Origin: Lagopus muta
Taxonomy: Eukaryota > Chordata > Aves > Galliformes > Phasianidae
Length of the DNA: 64,000 bases
Direction of reading: 5' to 3'
Assembly: GCF_023343835.1 (NCBI RefSeq)
Contig: NC_064469.1
Location: forward strand, 1 to 64,000
The notes beneath the pieces are model-generated. The model had not been told where the DNA came from. It searched no databases and worked only from the letters and a program-made list of their open reading frames with translations. The position numbers and the translations under genes are program-made. Of the stretch, positions 1 to 10,800 are shown one piece after another. Each line of letters opens with the position of its first letter. The stretch's first letter is position 1.

Positions 1-1046
1 TGCTGAAAATTCACTAAAAAGCAGTATTTCTCCCCTAAATTTTAGCTAAAATCTGCAAGTCTGCATGGCTGAAAGGGTCCCAGTTCCACCCCCTCAATCC
101 CAGTAATTCCCAACCTTCCTTCAATTCCGAATCCCAATCCTTTTTAATCCCAATCCCTTTTAATCTCAGCTCCCCCTTCAAATCTCAATCCTGACCCCTA
201 TAAATCCCGGCTCCTAAATCCCAAGAATTCCCAATCCCACTTCAAACGTCGGCCCCTATTCATCTCAGTACCCCATAGAACCCCAAGAAGCCCCCATAAG
301 CCCCATAGGAAACCCCCAAAAGTTCATACAGAGCCCCTCACGACCCACAGGGCCCCTATAACCTCTCTGCACACCCCCACCAGCCCCATCCACAGACCAC
401 AAAGCGCCCCAGGACCCCCCTAAAAGCCCCCATAGGGAACAATCCCAGCCCCCTCCATCCCCCACTCTCCTACTTCTGGATCCTGAGCCGCCACAGCCCC
501 TATAAATCCTAACATCCCCTATCAAACACTCCAGTTCACTTTTAGACTCCATCCTCCAAGCCCCTCAGAGACCATAGCACCCCATAGATCCACTATAAAG
601 TCCCCTAGACCTTCTATAGTCCCCCAAAAGTCCTCCCAAAGCCCCTCACAACCCATATAGCTCCCATAAAGACCCCCACAGCCATCTAGAGCCCCCCCTG
701 AGCGGCCCCCCGGAGCCTGCTATAGCCCCCCCAAGGCCCACCCAAGAGCCCCTCGCAGCCCATAGAGCCCCCATAAAGATCCCCCAACCTTCTATAGCCC
801 CCCGAAGCCCCCCCCCAGAGCCCCTCACTGCCCATAGAGCCCCCATAAAGACACCCAGAGCCATCCTGAGCCCCCCAAAGCACCCCCTTAAAGCCCATAG
901 AGCCCCCACAGCACCCCCAGGCCTCCCTAAGCCCCTCACAACCGTCCCCCCAAGGCCTCATAGAGCCTTTAAACCCCCCCCCCTCCCCCCAAAGACCCTC
1001 CCCAACTCCCGACTCCCCTCCATCGCCCCCCCCCCCACACACACAC
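1..1046. repeat. SAE1 intron 1 (part) with C-rich minisatellite
   Basis: This stretch lies downstream of the SAE1 exon 1 donor on the minus strand, so it is the beginning of SAE1 intron 1. From about 250 to 960 it is a degenerate tandem array built around the words AGCCCCTCAC, CCCATAGAGCCCCCATA and AAAGACCCCC, with a loose period of several tens of bases. Positions 1-250 hold shorter 'aatcccaatcc' type repeats. Long open frames on the minus strand here are low-complexity G/W/L-rich translations of the array and are not counted as genes. Confidence 0.7.
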
Positions 1047-1153
1047 CGTTTCTGGGCCTCCAGCCCCCAGAGACGGATCTGTCGGTCGTACTGTGCCGCC
1101 TCCTCCTCGCTGATGCCGCCGGGCCCCCCCTCCCCCTCCTCTTTTTCCACCAT
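1047..1153 (-). CDS. SAE1: SAE1 first coding exon (SUMO-activating enzyme subunit 1)
   Basis: SAE1 pairs with UBA2 to form the heterodimeric E1 that adenylates SUMO and starts the SUMO conjugation cascade in the nucleus. Only the first coding exon is in the window. It encodes 35 full codons and two bases of the next, starting MVEKEEGEGGPGGISEEEAA and continuing with the family-diagnostic YDRQIRLWGLEAQK, the conserved N-terminal helix before the adenylation fold. The exon ends AAACG followed by a GTGTGT donor (intron begins at 1046). Translation beyond the donor is G-rich intron. The remaining exons lie beyond position 1. The start is the first ATG in a CpG-rich region, and ZC3H4 starts about 710 bases away on the other strand, the same head-to-head arrangement as in human 19q13.32. 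Recognition is by remembered protein similarity. Confidence 0.9.
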
Positions 1154-1862
1154 TTCCCTCTCTGCCGCCGCTGCCGTTCTCCTCAGAACGCTCGGGACTC
1201 TCCGCCACCTCTCGGTATGTTCCGGTACCCTTCGGTTACCTCCGCTAACCCCTCGGAACTTTCCGCTACCCCTCGGAACTTTCCGCTACTCCCCCCGCGC
1301 GCGCGCTTCGGAATTTTCCGTCATCTCCTTGGTACCTTCCGGTACCATTCGGCTTTCTTCGCTACCTCTCGGTACTTTTCGTCAACCATCGCTATGCCTC
1401 GGGACTTTCCGCTATTCCTCGGCTCCTCCCGCCCCGCCCTTTGGTTTTCTCCGCCCCTATTTCAGTTCCGTTCGGCTCTCTCCGCCCTTCCTTCGGTTTT
1501 CTCCGCCCCTATTTCAGTTCCGTTCCTCTCTCCACCCTAACTTCGGTTTTCTCCGCCCCCACTTCGGCTTTCTCCGCCCTTCCCCCGTACCTTTCCTCCC
1601 GCATTTCGGCATTCTCCGCCCTCCCTTCGTCTCTCTCCGCCCCGACTTCGTCAATCCCCGCCCTCCTTTCGTGCTTTTCCGCCTCCGCTCGGCCCTTCCC
1701 GCCCCCCCTCAGGGCGCCGCCGGCCGCCATTTTGTGCGCGCGTCCCGCGGGGGGGGGGGGCAACCACAGCGCCGTACAGTGACTGTTGCACCCCCCACAC
1801 GACCCCCCTCCCCTTCCCCCTTTTCTTCCCCCCCTTCCATATCCGTGAATTCACCCCCTCCA
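1154..1862. promoter_or_regulatory. Bidirectional SAE1 / ZC3H4 promoter region
   Basis: This 709-base interval separates the divergent start codons of SAE1 and ZC3H4. It is C/T-rich with CpGs and contains a run of related units of about 22-45 bases carrying the words TTTCTCCGCCC, CTTTCCGCTA and CTCGGTAC (about 1200-1690). No TATA box is evident. Open frames across it are low-complexity translations. Its role as a shared promoter is inferred from position only; transcription start sites cannot be read from the sequence. Confidence 0.6.
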
Positions 1863-4800
1863 ATGGCCGTGGAGAACCCGAGTGTCCCCCCCGCCGCCGC
1901 CGCGTCCCCCCCCAGCCCGCACGCCGCCCCCCCACCTCCCGAGGGCGGGGGCTGCAGCCTCCCCCGGGCACCGCCGCTCCACGTTCAGCACGGCCCGGAC
2001 GAAAGGTCCCGTAACCGCCGAGGGCCGGGGGGGGCTCCTGGAGGGGGGAGGGGGAGGAGGGAGAGGGAGGTGGGTTGGGGTGTTGGGGGGAGGGAGGGGG
2101 AGAGTTGGGGGAGGGTGAAGGGGGGGGCAGAGGTTGAGGTGAGGGAAGGGGGAGGTAAAAGGTGAGGGGGGGACTTAGGGGAGAGAGAAGGGCCTAAAGG
2201 GTGAGGTGGGGGGGAGCAAAGGTTGAGGTGAAGGGAGGTGGGGCTGAGGTGAGGGAGATTGGGGGGGCTCCTAGTGGTTAAGGTGGGGGGGGGGGGGGCA
2301 AAAGTTGAGGTGAGGGACGAGTGGGACTCTTAATAGTAAAGGGGGGGGGGGGGTCCTAAAGGTCCGGGGGGGGAGCAGACGTTGAGATAAGGGAGGCATG
2401 GGATGGGAGGTACTAAAGGTTGAGGTGAGGGAGATAAGGGGCTCCTAACTGTTAAGGTGGGGGGGGTCCTAAAGGTTCAGGTAGGGAGGGGGATAGAGGT
2501 TGAGGTGAGGGAGATATGGGGTCTTAATGGTTAAGGGGGGGGGGGGGGGCATCCTAAAGGTTGAGGTAAGGTGGGGGGGCAAAAGTTGAGGTGAGAGAGA
2601 TTGGGGGGTGCTAATGGGGGGCAAAGGTTGAGGAGGGGTGGAGGTGAGGGGAGGGGGGCCTAATGGTTAAGGTTGGGGGGGTAGGAGAGGTTGAGGTGAA
2701 GAGAGATGGGGGGGTGGGGTCCTAAAGTCTTGGGAGGAAGTAGAGATTAGGGGGAGGAAAGAGGCTGGGGGTCCTAATGGTTGAGGTAACAGGGGAGGAA
2801 GGCTGAGGTGAAAGGCAGGGGGGGGGGGTCATAAAGGTTAAGGTAGGGGAGGCTTAGAGGTTGAGAGGAAGAGTTTGGTGGGGGGAGACAAGGCCTGAAG
2901 TGAAAGGGATGGGGAGGGGGCAAAGATTGAGGTAAAAAGGAGTCGGGGGGGGGTGATCTGAAAGGTACAGGAAGGGGGCTGGAGGGGGGGGGGGGGTCCT
3001 AAAAGTTGAGGGGTTGGTGGGGATTCTTTAAGGTTAAGGGGGGGGGTGGGGGGGGGCAGGAGGGTTGAGGTAATGGGAGTTGGGGTGGGAGGGTTTCAAA
3101 GCTTATGGTAAGGGGGAGGGGGACACAAAAAGGCAGTGGGGAAGAGGAATGGGGGGGGGGGGGGGCAGAGGCAGGGACCCTAGAAGCCAAATGTGGGGGG
3201 GGGGGGTAAGGGCAATTAATGGTGTTCCTAAAGAGTTAATGGTTAATTAAGGCCCCCCTGTGTGCAGCCTCAAGCACTGACAGCCCCCACACTGTTGTCC
3301 CCCACCCCCCAAGGAAAAAAAAAACCCAACACTATTTTTCCACTTTTTTTCCTCCCAAATCACTTTCTTGAGGCTTTACGATGATTAATTGCTTTTTTTC
3401 TTAATGAGCTGTATGCAATTATCCCACTTTGGGGGGGGGGGGGGGGGGGGCCAGGGATTGGGGTCGACCCCATATGGTGCAGTAACAAAATGTTGACCTT
3501 TTTCCCCCCTTTTCGCCCCAAATTGAACCCCAAGATCTCTTCAGGCGAGGAGCTGGCACCGAAAAATAGCTGAAAGAGCCCATTTTGCCCCCAAAAACTG
3601 CAAGTATTGAGCACTAAAATGATGTGTTTGTCACAGTAAGCAAAGCACGCAGTTCTGCCCCCAAATGTGACTGCAATACAAACACTGCTGTGAGGTGGCC
3701 TGGAAAAAAAAGGGCAAAAAGGCCAAAAAGAGGAAAAATGGGTTGGAAAATTGTGGTGAAAGGGGAAAAAGAGTGAAAAGTGTCCCAAAAAAGTGATGGA
3801 AATGTCTGAAAAGGTGACAAAAATGACCAAAAAAAAGGGACAGAAAGGTCCAAGGAAAAATGGGACAAAAAAAAGTCCCTGTAAAAGTGAGAAAAATGGG
3901 CAAAAAGTGACAAAATAGGGGAAAAAGTGGCAAGAAGGGGAAAAAAAAAGAAAAAAAAAATAAAGAAAAAAATAAAGTCCCAAGAAGGGGCAAAAAATGA
4001 GGGAAAATTGGCAAAGAAATGTCAAAAAAAGTGACAAAAATGTCCAAAAAACTGTAAGGAAAAGGGGGGGGGTTGACAAAATGTCCCCCAAAATGGGCAG
4101 AAAATGTCCAAAAAGTGACAAAAATGGTCCGAAAATGACAAAAAGGTGAAAATTGAGACCAAAATGTCCAAAAAATGGACAAAAAAGGGGGAAATTGGGA
4201 AAAGGGTCCCAAAGTGGCAGAAATGTGTGAAAGAAAAAGTGACCAAAATGTTCAAAGAAGACACAAAAATGTCCCCAAAAAAGTGAGAAAAAGGGGGAAA
4301 AAGTGACAAAAAGGCCCAAAGTGTCCAAAAGTGACAAAAGTTCCTGAAAAAATGGGACAAAATGTCCAGAAAGAAGTGAGAAAAAGGCCAAAAAAAAGTG
4401 ACAAAAAGTGACCAAAATGGCCAAAAAAAGTGACGAAAAAGTCCGAAACAAAGTGAAAAAAAAATGTTAAAAAAAAAAAAAAGTGAGAAAATGTTGGAAG
4501 TGACAAAAAGTGCCAAAAAAAAAGGCCAAAAAGTGACAAAATGGCTGAAAAAAAAGTGCCAAAAAAAGGCTGACAAAGTGTCAAAATGGCCCAAAAAACA
4601 GAAAGTGAACCAAAGGCCCCCAGCGTGACCAAAAACATCAAAAATGGCCCAAAAAGCCCCCAAAAAGCCCCGTTTTCCACCCTTCTCCCCCACGTTCGCC
4701 CCATGTCCCAAATTTGTGGTTATTTGGCCGATTTTCTTTATTTTTTTTTGTTAATTTTTGTTACTTTTGTTTGTGTTCTTTTCCCATTTTGGGGCTGATT

Positions 4801-7800
4801 TGGGCCCCATTTACCCAAAAGTGCCCCATTTTCCCCCAAGCGCCACCCCTAAAAGTGCCCAATTTGCCCCAAATCCCCAAAAAGTGGAGAATTTCCCCTG
4901 AATTTCCCCTAAAATCAGGCAATTTTCCCCCAATCCTGAAGTAGAGAAGGATTTTTTCCCCTAGGAGTGGAGAATTGCCCCTGAAAGGGCAGAATTTTCA
5001 CCAAAATCGTGAAGGAATCTTCCTTTGATCCCAAAAAAATGAGGGGAAAATTGCCCCAAATTCCTGAAAGTTGAGAATTTCCCTTAAAATTGGGGAATTT
5101 CCCCCAAATCCCCGACATGGAGGATTTTCTTCTGAGCCTGAAAGAGGGGAAAATTGCCCCAAACCCTCAAAGTGGAGATTATAGGAACTGTAGTGCCCTA
5201 TAGGGTGGATAGAGGTGAAGGAGGGCCATATAGGAACCCTGTTTGTATCCTATAGGGTGTTACAGGGAAAGGAGGAACATATAGGAACCCTGTTTGTATC
5301 CTTAGGATGTTATAGGGAGAGGAGGGCCCTATAGGAACCCTATTTGTTTCCTGTAGGGTGTTATAGGGAAAGGAGGGCCATATAGGAACCCTATTTGTAT
5401 CCTTAGGGTGTTATAGGGCAAGGAAGACCATATAGGAACCTTATTTGTATCCTATAGGGTGTTATAGGGAAAGGAAGACCATATAGGAACCCTATTTGTA
5501 TCCTTAGGATGTTATAGGGAAAGGAGGATCATATAGGAACCCTATTTGTATCTTTAGGGTGTTATAGGGAAAGAAGGGCCGTATAGGAACCCTATTTGTA
5601 TCCTGTAGGGTGTTATAAGGAAAGGAGAGCCATATAGGAACTCTATTTGTATCCTATAGGGTGTTATAGGGAGAGGAGGGCCCTATAGGAACCCTATTTG
5701 TATCCTGTAGGGTGTTATAGGGAAAGGAGGGCCATATAGGAACCCTATTTGTATCCTTAGGATGTTATAGGGAAAGGAGGATCATATAGGAACCCTATTT
5801 GTATCCTTAGGGTGTTATAAGGAAAGGAGAGCCATATAGGAACTCTATTTGTATCCTATAGGGTGTTAGAGGAGGGCCCTATAGGAACCCTATTTGTATC
5901 CTATAGGATGTTATAGGGAAAGGAGGGCCATATAGGAACCCTATTTGTATCCTATAGGGTGTTATAGGGAAAGGAGGGCCATATAGGAACCCTATTTGTA
6001 TCCTTAGGGTGTTACAGGGAAAGAAGGGCTGTATAGGAACCCTATTTGTATCCTGTAGGGTGTTATAAGGAAAGGAGAGCCATATAGGAACCCTATTTGT
6101 ATCCTATAGGGTGTTATAGGGAAAGGAGGGCCATATAGGAACCCTATTTGTATCCTTAGGGTGTTACAGGGAAAGGAGGGCCATATAGGAACCCTATTTG
6201 TATCCTGTCCAGTGTTATAGGGAAAGGAGAGCCATATAGGAACCCTATTTGTATCCTTAGGATGTTATAGGGAAAGGAGGGCCATATAGGAACCCTATTT
6301 GTATCCTATAGGATGTTATAGGGAAAGGAGGGCCATATAGGAACTCTATTTGTATCCTGTAGGGTGTTGTAGGGAAAGTAGGATCATATAGGAACCCTAT
6401 TTGTATCCTATAGGATGTTATAGGGAAAGGAGGGCCATATGGGAACCCTATTTGTATCCTTAGGGTGTTACAGGGAAAGGAGGGCCATATAGGAACCCTA
6501 ATTGTATCCTATAGGGTGTTACAGGGAAAGGAGGGCCATATAGGAACCCTATTTGTGTCCTATAGTGTGGTATAGGTAAAAGAGGACCCTGTAGGATCCT
6601 TATATGCATCTTATAGGGTGGATAAATGTAAAGGAGAGCCATATGGAATCACTGTCCTGTAGGGTGTTACAGTTAAGGGAAACCATATAAGAACCCTGTT
6701 TGTATTCTGTAGGGTGTTATAGGGAAAGGAGAACCATATAGGAACCCTAAATGTGTCCTGTTGGAATTCTATGGGTGTAGAAAGGCCATATAGAAACCCT
6801 ATATGTGTTCTGTAGGGAGGATATAAGTAAAGCAGGGCCATAAGGGAACCCTAAATGTGTCCTACAGGGTGGATAGAGGTGAAAGAGAACCTATAGGAAT
6901 CCTGTATTTGTCCTGTAGGGTGGATGTAAGTAAAGCACAGCCATATAGGAACCCTGTATGTGTCCTGTATGGTGTTAATGGGTAAAAGAGGACCATATAG
7001 AAATCCTATATGTGTTCTGTAGGGTGTTGATAGGTGAAAGAGGACCATATAGAAACTATATATGTGTTCTGTAGGGACAGTTTAGGTCAAGGAAGGAGAT
7101 ACAGGAATCCTATATGTGTCTTGTAGGGTGTTAATAGGTAAAGGAGAGCCATATATAAGTCCTATATGTATCCTGTTGGGTGGGTGGAGGTGGAGGAGGG
7201 CTATATAGGGACTGTTTGGGTCCTGTAAGGTGGATATAGGGATATGGGTAAAGGAGGGCCATATAGAAGCTATGTATGTGCCCTATAGGGTGAGTATAGG
7301 CAAAAAAGCCACATAAAAGCCACGTGTGCCCCATAAGGCAGATTTAAGTCGGAGAGGACCGTATATAAACCATATATGTTTCCTGAGGTGAACATAGGAA
7401 CACTGCAGCCTGATCTGAAAACTATACATGTGTTTAATAGGACAAGTAGAGGTAGAGAAGGGCGTATATGTGTCTGTATATGTGCAGGAGGCCCTATAGA
7501 AGCCATATATACATCCCATAATGCAAGTACAAGTAGAGGAGGGCTGTAAGGGGCTCCATAGGGTGGGTATGGGTGCAGGAGGCCCTATAGAAGCCATATA
7601 TACATCCCATAATGCAAGGACAAGTAGAAGAGGGCCATACAGGGGTTCCATAGGGTAGGTATGGGTGCAGGAGGCCCTATAGAAGCCATATATACATCCC
7701 ATAATGCAAGTACAAGTAGATGAGGGCTGTAAGGAGCTCCATAGGGTGGGTTATGGGTGCAGGAGGCCCTATAGAAGCCATATATACATCCCATAATGCA

Positions 7801-10800
7801 AGTACAAATAGAGGAGGGCCATAAGGGGCTCCATAGGATGGGTGTGGGTGCAGGAGGCCCTATAGAAGCCATATATACATCCCATAATCAAGTACAAGTA
7901 GAGGAGGGCCATAAGGGGCTCCATAGGGTGGGTATGGGTGCAGGAGGCCCTATAGAAGCCATATATACATCCCATAATGCAAGGACAAGTAGAAGAGGGC
8001 CATACAGGGGTTCCATAGGGTAGGTATGGGTGCAGGAGGCCCTATAGAAGCCATATATACATCCCATAATGCAAGTACAAGTAGATGAGGGCTGTAAGGA
8101 GCTCCATAGGGTGGGTTATGGGTGCAGGAGGCCCTATAGAAGCCATATATACATCCCATAATGCAAGTACAAGTAGAGGAGGGCTGTAAGGAGCTCCATA
8201 GGATGGGTGTGGGTGCAGGAGGCCCTATAGAAGCCATATATACATCCCATAATGCAAGTACAAGTAGAGGAGGGCCATAAGGGGCTCCATAGGATGGGTG
8301 TGGGTGCAGGAGGCCCTATAGAAGCCATATATACATCCCATACTGCAAGTACAAGTAGAGGAGGGCCGTAAGGGGCTCCATAGGGTGGGTATGGGTGCAG
8401 GAGGCCCTATAGAAGCCATATATACATCCCATAATGCAAGTACAAGTAGAGGAGGGCCGTAAGGGGCTCCATAGGGTGGGTTATGGGTGCAGGAGGCCCT
8501 ATAGAAGCCATATATACATCCCATAATGCAAGTACAAGTAGAAGAGGGCCATACAGGGGTTCCATAGGGTGGGTATGGGTGCAGGAGGCCCTATAGAACC
8601 TGTTGCTGTGCCCCATATAGGGGCTATAGGTGGAGTACAGGGGGAGTTCCTCCCAGTTTTTCCTATTTCATCACACGCTCCTCAGGGAGCGTTGCTCTCT
8701 GGAGGACCCGGGACTGATTGGTTAATTAGTTAATTAATGAACAGCTGCCTGCTAATGAGCTCAGTCGTCTTCCAGGCGTTTTTCCACTGCCTTTTGCGGG
8801 GCTTTTAGGGCCTTTTTGGGGCTTTTTTGGGGCCATTTCTGCCCTGCCGCTGATGTTGCCTACCTTGTAATTAGGTCAGGGCCACCCAAATGAGCTCGGG
8901 ATTAATTAACACTCGTCCCAAGCACAACAAATTCAGGAAGTGGATGTCAGGTCCCGTGGCTTCGAGCAAATGGTGCTGAGAATTTGGGATTTGGGGTGGA
9001 TTTCTGCCACTTTGGGGCAAATTCCTGCCACCTTTGGGTGGATTTCTGCCTTTTGCAGCTGATTTTTCCTTTATTTTGTCATTTTTCACCATCTTTGGGC
9101 AGATGGTTTTTTTGGGGGCATATTCTGCCATCTTCCAGCAGATTTTCACTCTTTTGGAACAAATTTTGCCCCTCTTTGCAATATTCCCCCTCCCCAAATT
9201 TCCAACCCCATCCAGTTGCCATTGGGGTTTGCATTCTGCATCCACCTGTGTGCCATATTCAGCCCAGCTCCGCTGGTTGGGGTCAGGATTTAGGGCTGGT
9301 GTTGGGTTTTAGGGTCAGGCTTGGGTCTTCATGTTGGGTTTTGGGTTAGGTTTGGGTCTTAAGGTTGGGTTTTAGGGTCAGGTTTTAAGGCCAGCGCCGT
9401 GTTTTAAGGTTGGGTTATGAATTAAGGCTGGGGTCAGGTTTGGGGTTGGATGTAAGGCCAGGGTTGGGTTTTGGAGGTAGAATTTAAGACCAGGGCTGGA
9501 TTTCAGGTTAGGGTTGAGTTTTAAGGACAGCATGGAAAGCCAGCGTTGGGTTTAGGGTCAGTATTGGATTCTAAGGTCTGATATTAAGGCCAGGGTCAGG
9601 TTTTAGGGCCCAAATTTAAGGCCAGGGTTGGATTTTAGGGTCAGATAGGGTTGGGTTTAAAGCCAGGGTTGGGTTTTAGGGTCATGATTTCAGGCTGGGG
9701 TCAGGTTTAGGGTTGGGTTTTAGGGTCAGATAAAGCCAGGCTCCAGCTTTAGGGTCACAGCCATGTTTTAAGGCTGAGGTCAATCAGGTTTGAGGGCCAG
9801 AACTTGAGGCCTTGGTCAGGTTTGACCTTCAGTTCTTCGAGCGCAGCCCCACGTTGATCCCATCCTCCCCTTTCACCCCACAGGGAAGATGGGGAGCTGG
9901 AGGAGGGCGAGCTGGAGGACGACGGTGCCGAGGAAACCCCGGAGCCACGGCCCACGCGGAGCCGCAGGGAGAAGGGAGAGCGGCACGGCAGCGACTCGGA
10001 TGGGGAGCGGTCGCACCGACGCGGCAAGCGGAAACGGCGTAAGGAGCGCGAGAAGGAGAAGAGGAGAGCCAAGAAGAAGAGAAAATCCAAGCACAAGGTG
10101 AGCCGGGCCTCAGAAATGCCCTTCAGTGGGTCTCTACGTCTTCAAAAACGCTCTTGGTCGGATCCTGTGTCTTCAGAAATGGCATTCGTGGGCCCCTACG
10201 TCTTCAAAAACACCCTTTGTGCGTCCCTACATCTTCAAAAACGCCCTTTCTAAGTCTCCACATCCTCAAAAATGAGCTTCATTGGTCCCTATGTCTTCAA
10301 AAACGCCCTTTGTTGGGTTCCTGTGTCTTCAAAAATGCCACTCGTGGGTCCCTACATCTTCACAAATGCCCCTTGTTGGCCCCTGTGTCATCAAAAATGC
10401 CCTTTGTGGGTCCCTTTGTCCTCAAGAATGGCCTTTATGGATTAAATGCTCAAAAATGACATTCATGGGTCCCTGTGTCCTCAAAAATGCCCTTTATGGT
10501 CCTTAATCTTCTAAAATGACATTTGTGGGTCCCTACATCTTTAAAAGTACCCTTTGTGGGCCCTAAATCTTCAAAAATGCTGTTCCTTCGTCCCGGCGTC
10601 CTAAAAGATGCCCTTTTGTGGACCTTAAGTCTTCAAAAATGCTCCTTGTGGATCCGTCCAAAATGAAGTTTGGGATGAATAAAATTGGAATTCCTCAAAC
10701 AAAATGCGGTGGAAGGGAATGGGGGATTTTTCCCCCCCGATGAAGATTTGATGTAAGGAGAACCGGGGTCCTAAAAACCCAAAGTTTTCTATAAAAATAC

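Noticed and set aside
3360-4711. Phe/His-rich open frames on the minus strand (up to 363 codons), resembling membrane proteins.
   Set aside because: Translation of the AAAAAGTGACAAAAATGTCC repeat; residue pattern follows the repeat unit, no start context or splice signals.
5191-8605. CRISPR-like array of direct repeats.
   Set aside because: No unique spacers: whole units are repeated, and the context is a vertebrate intron.
7270-8616. Repeated frames with MASIGPPAP and [11 protein letters not shown] motifs on the minus strand.
   Set aside because: These are the 91-bp repeat read in rotating frames, since 91 is not a multiple of three.
9285-9790. Interstitial telomere repeat.
   Set aside because: The units contain TTTTAGGG but not tandem TTAGGG; it is a longer minisatellite.
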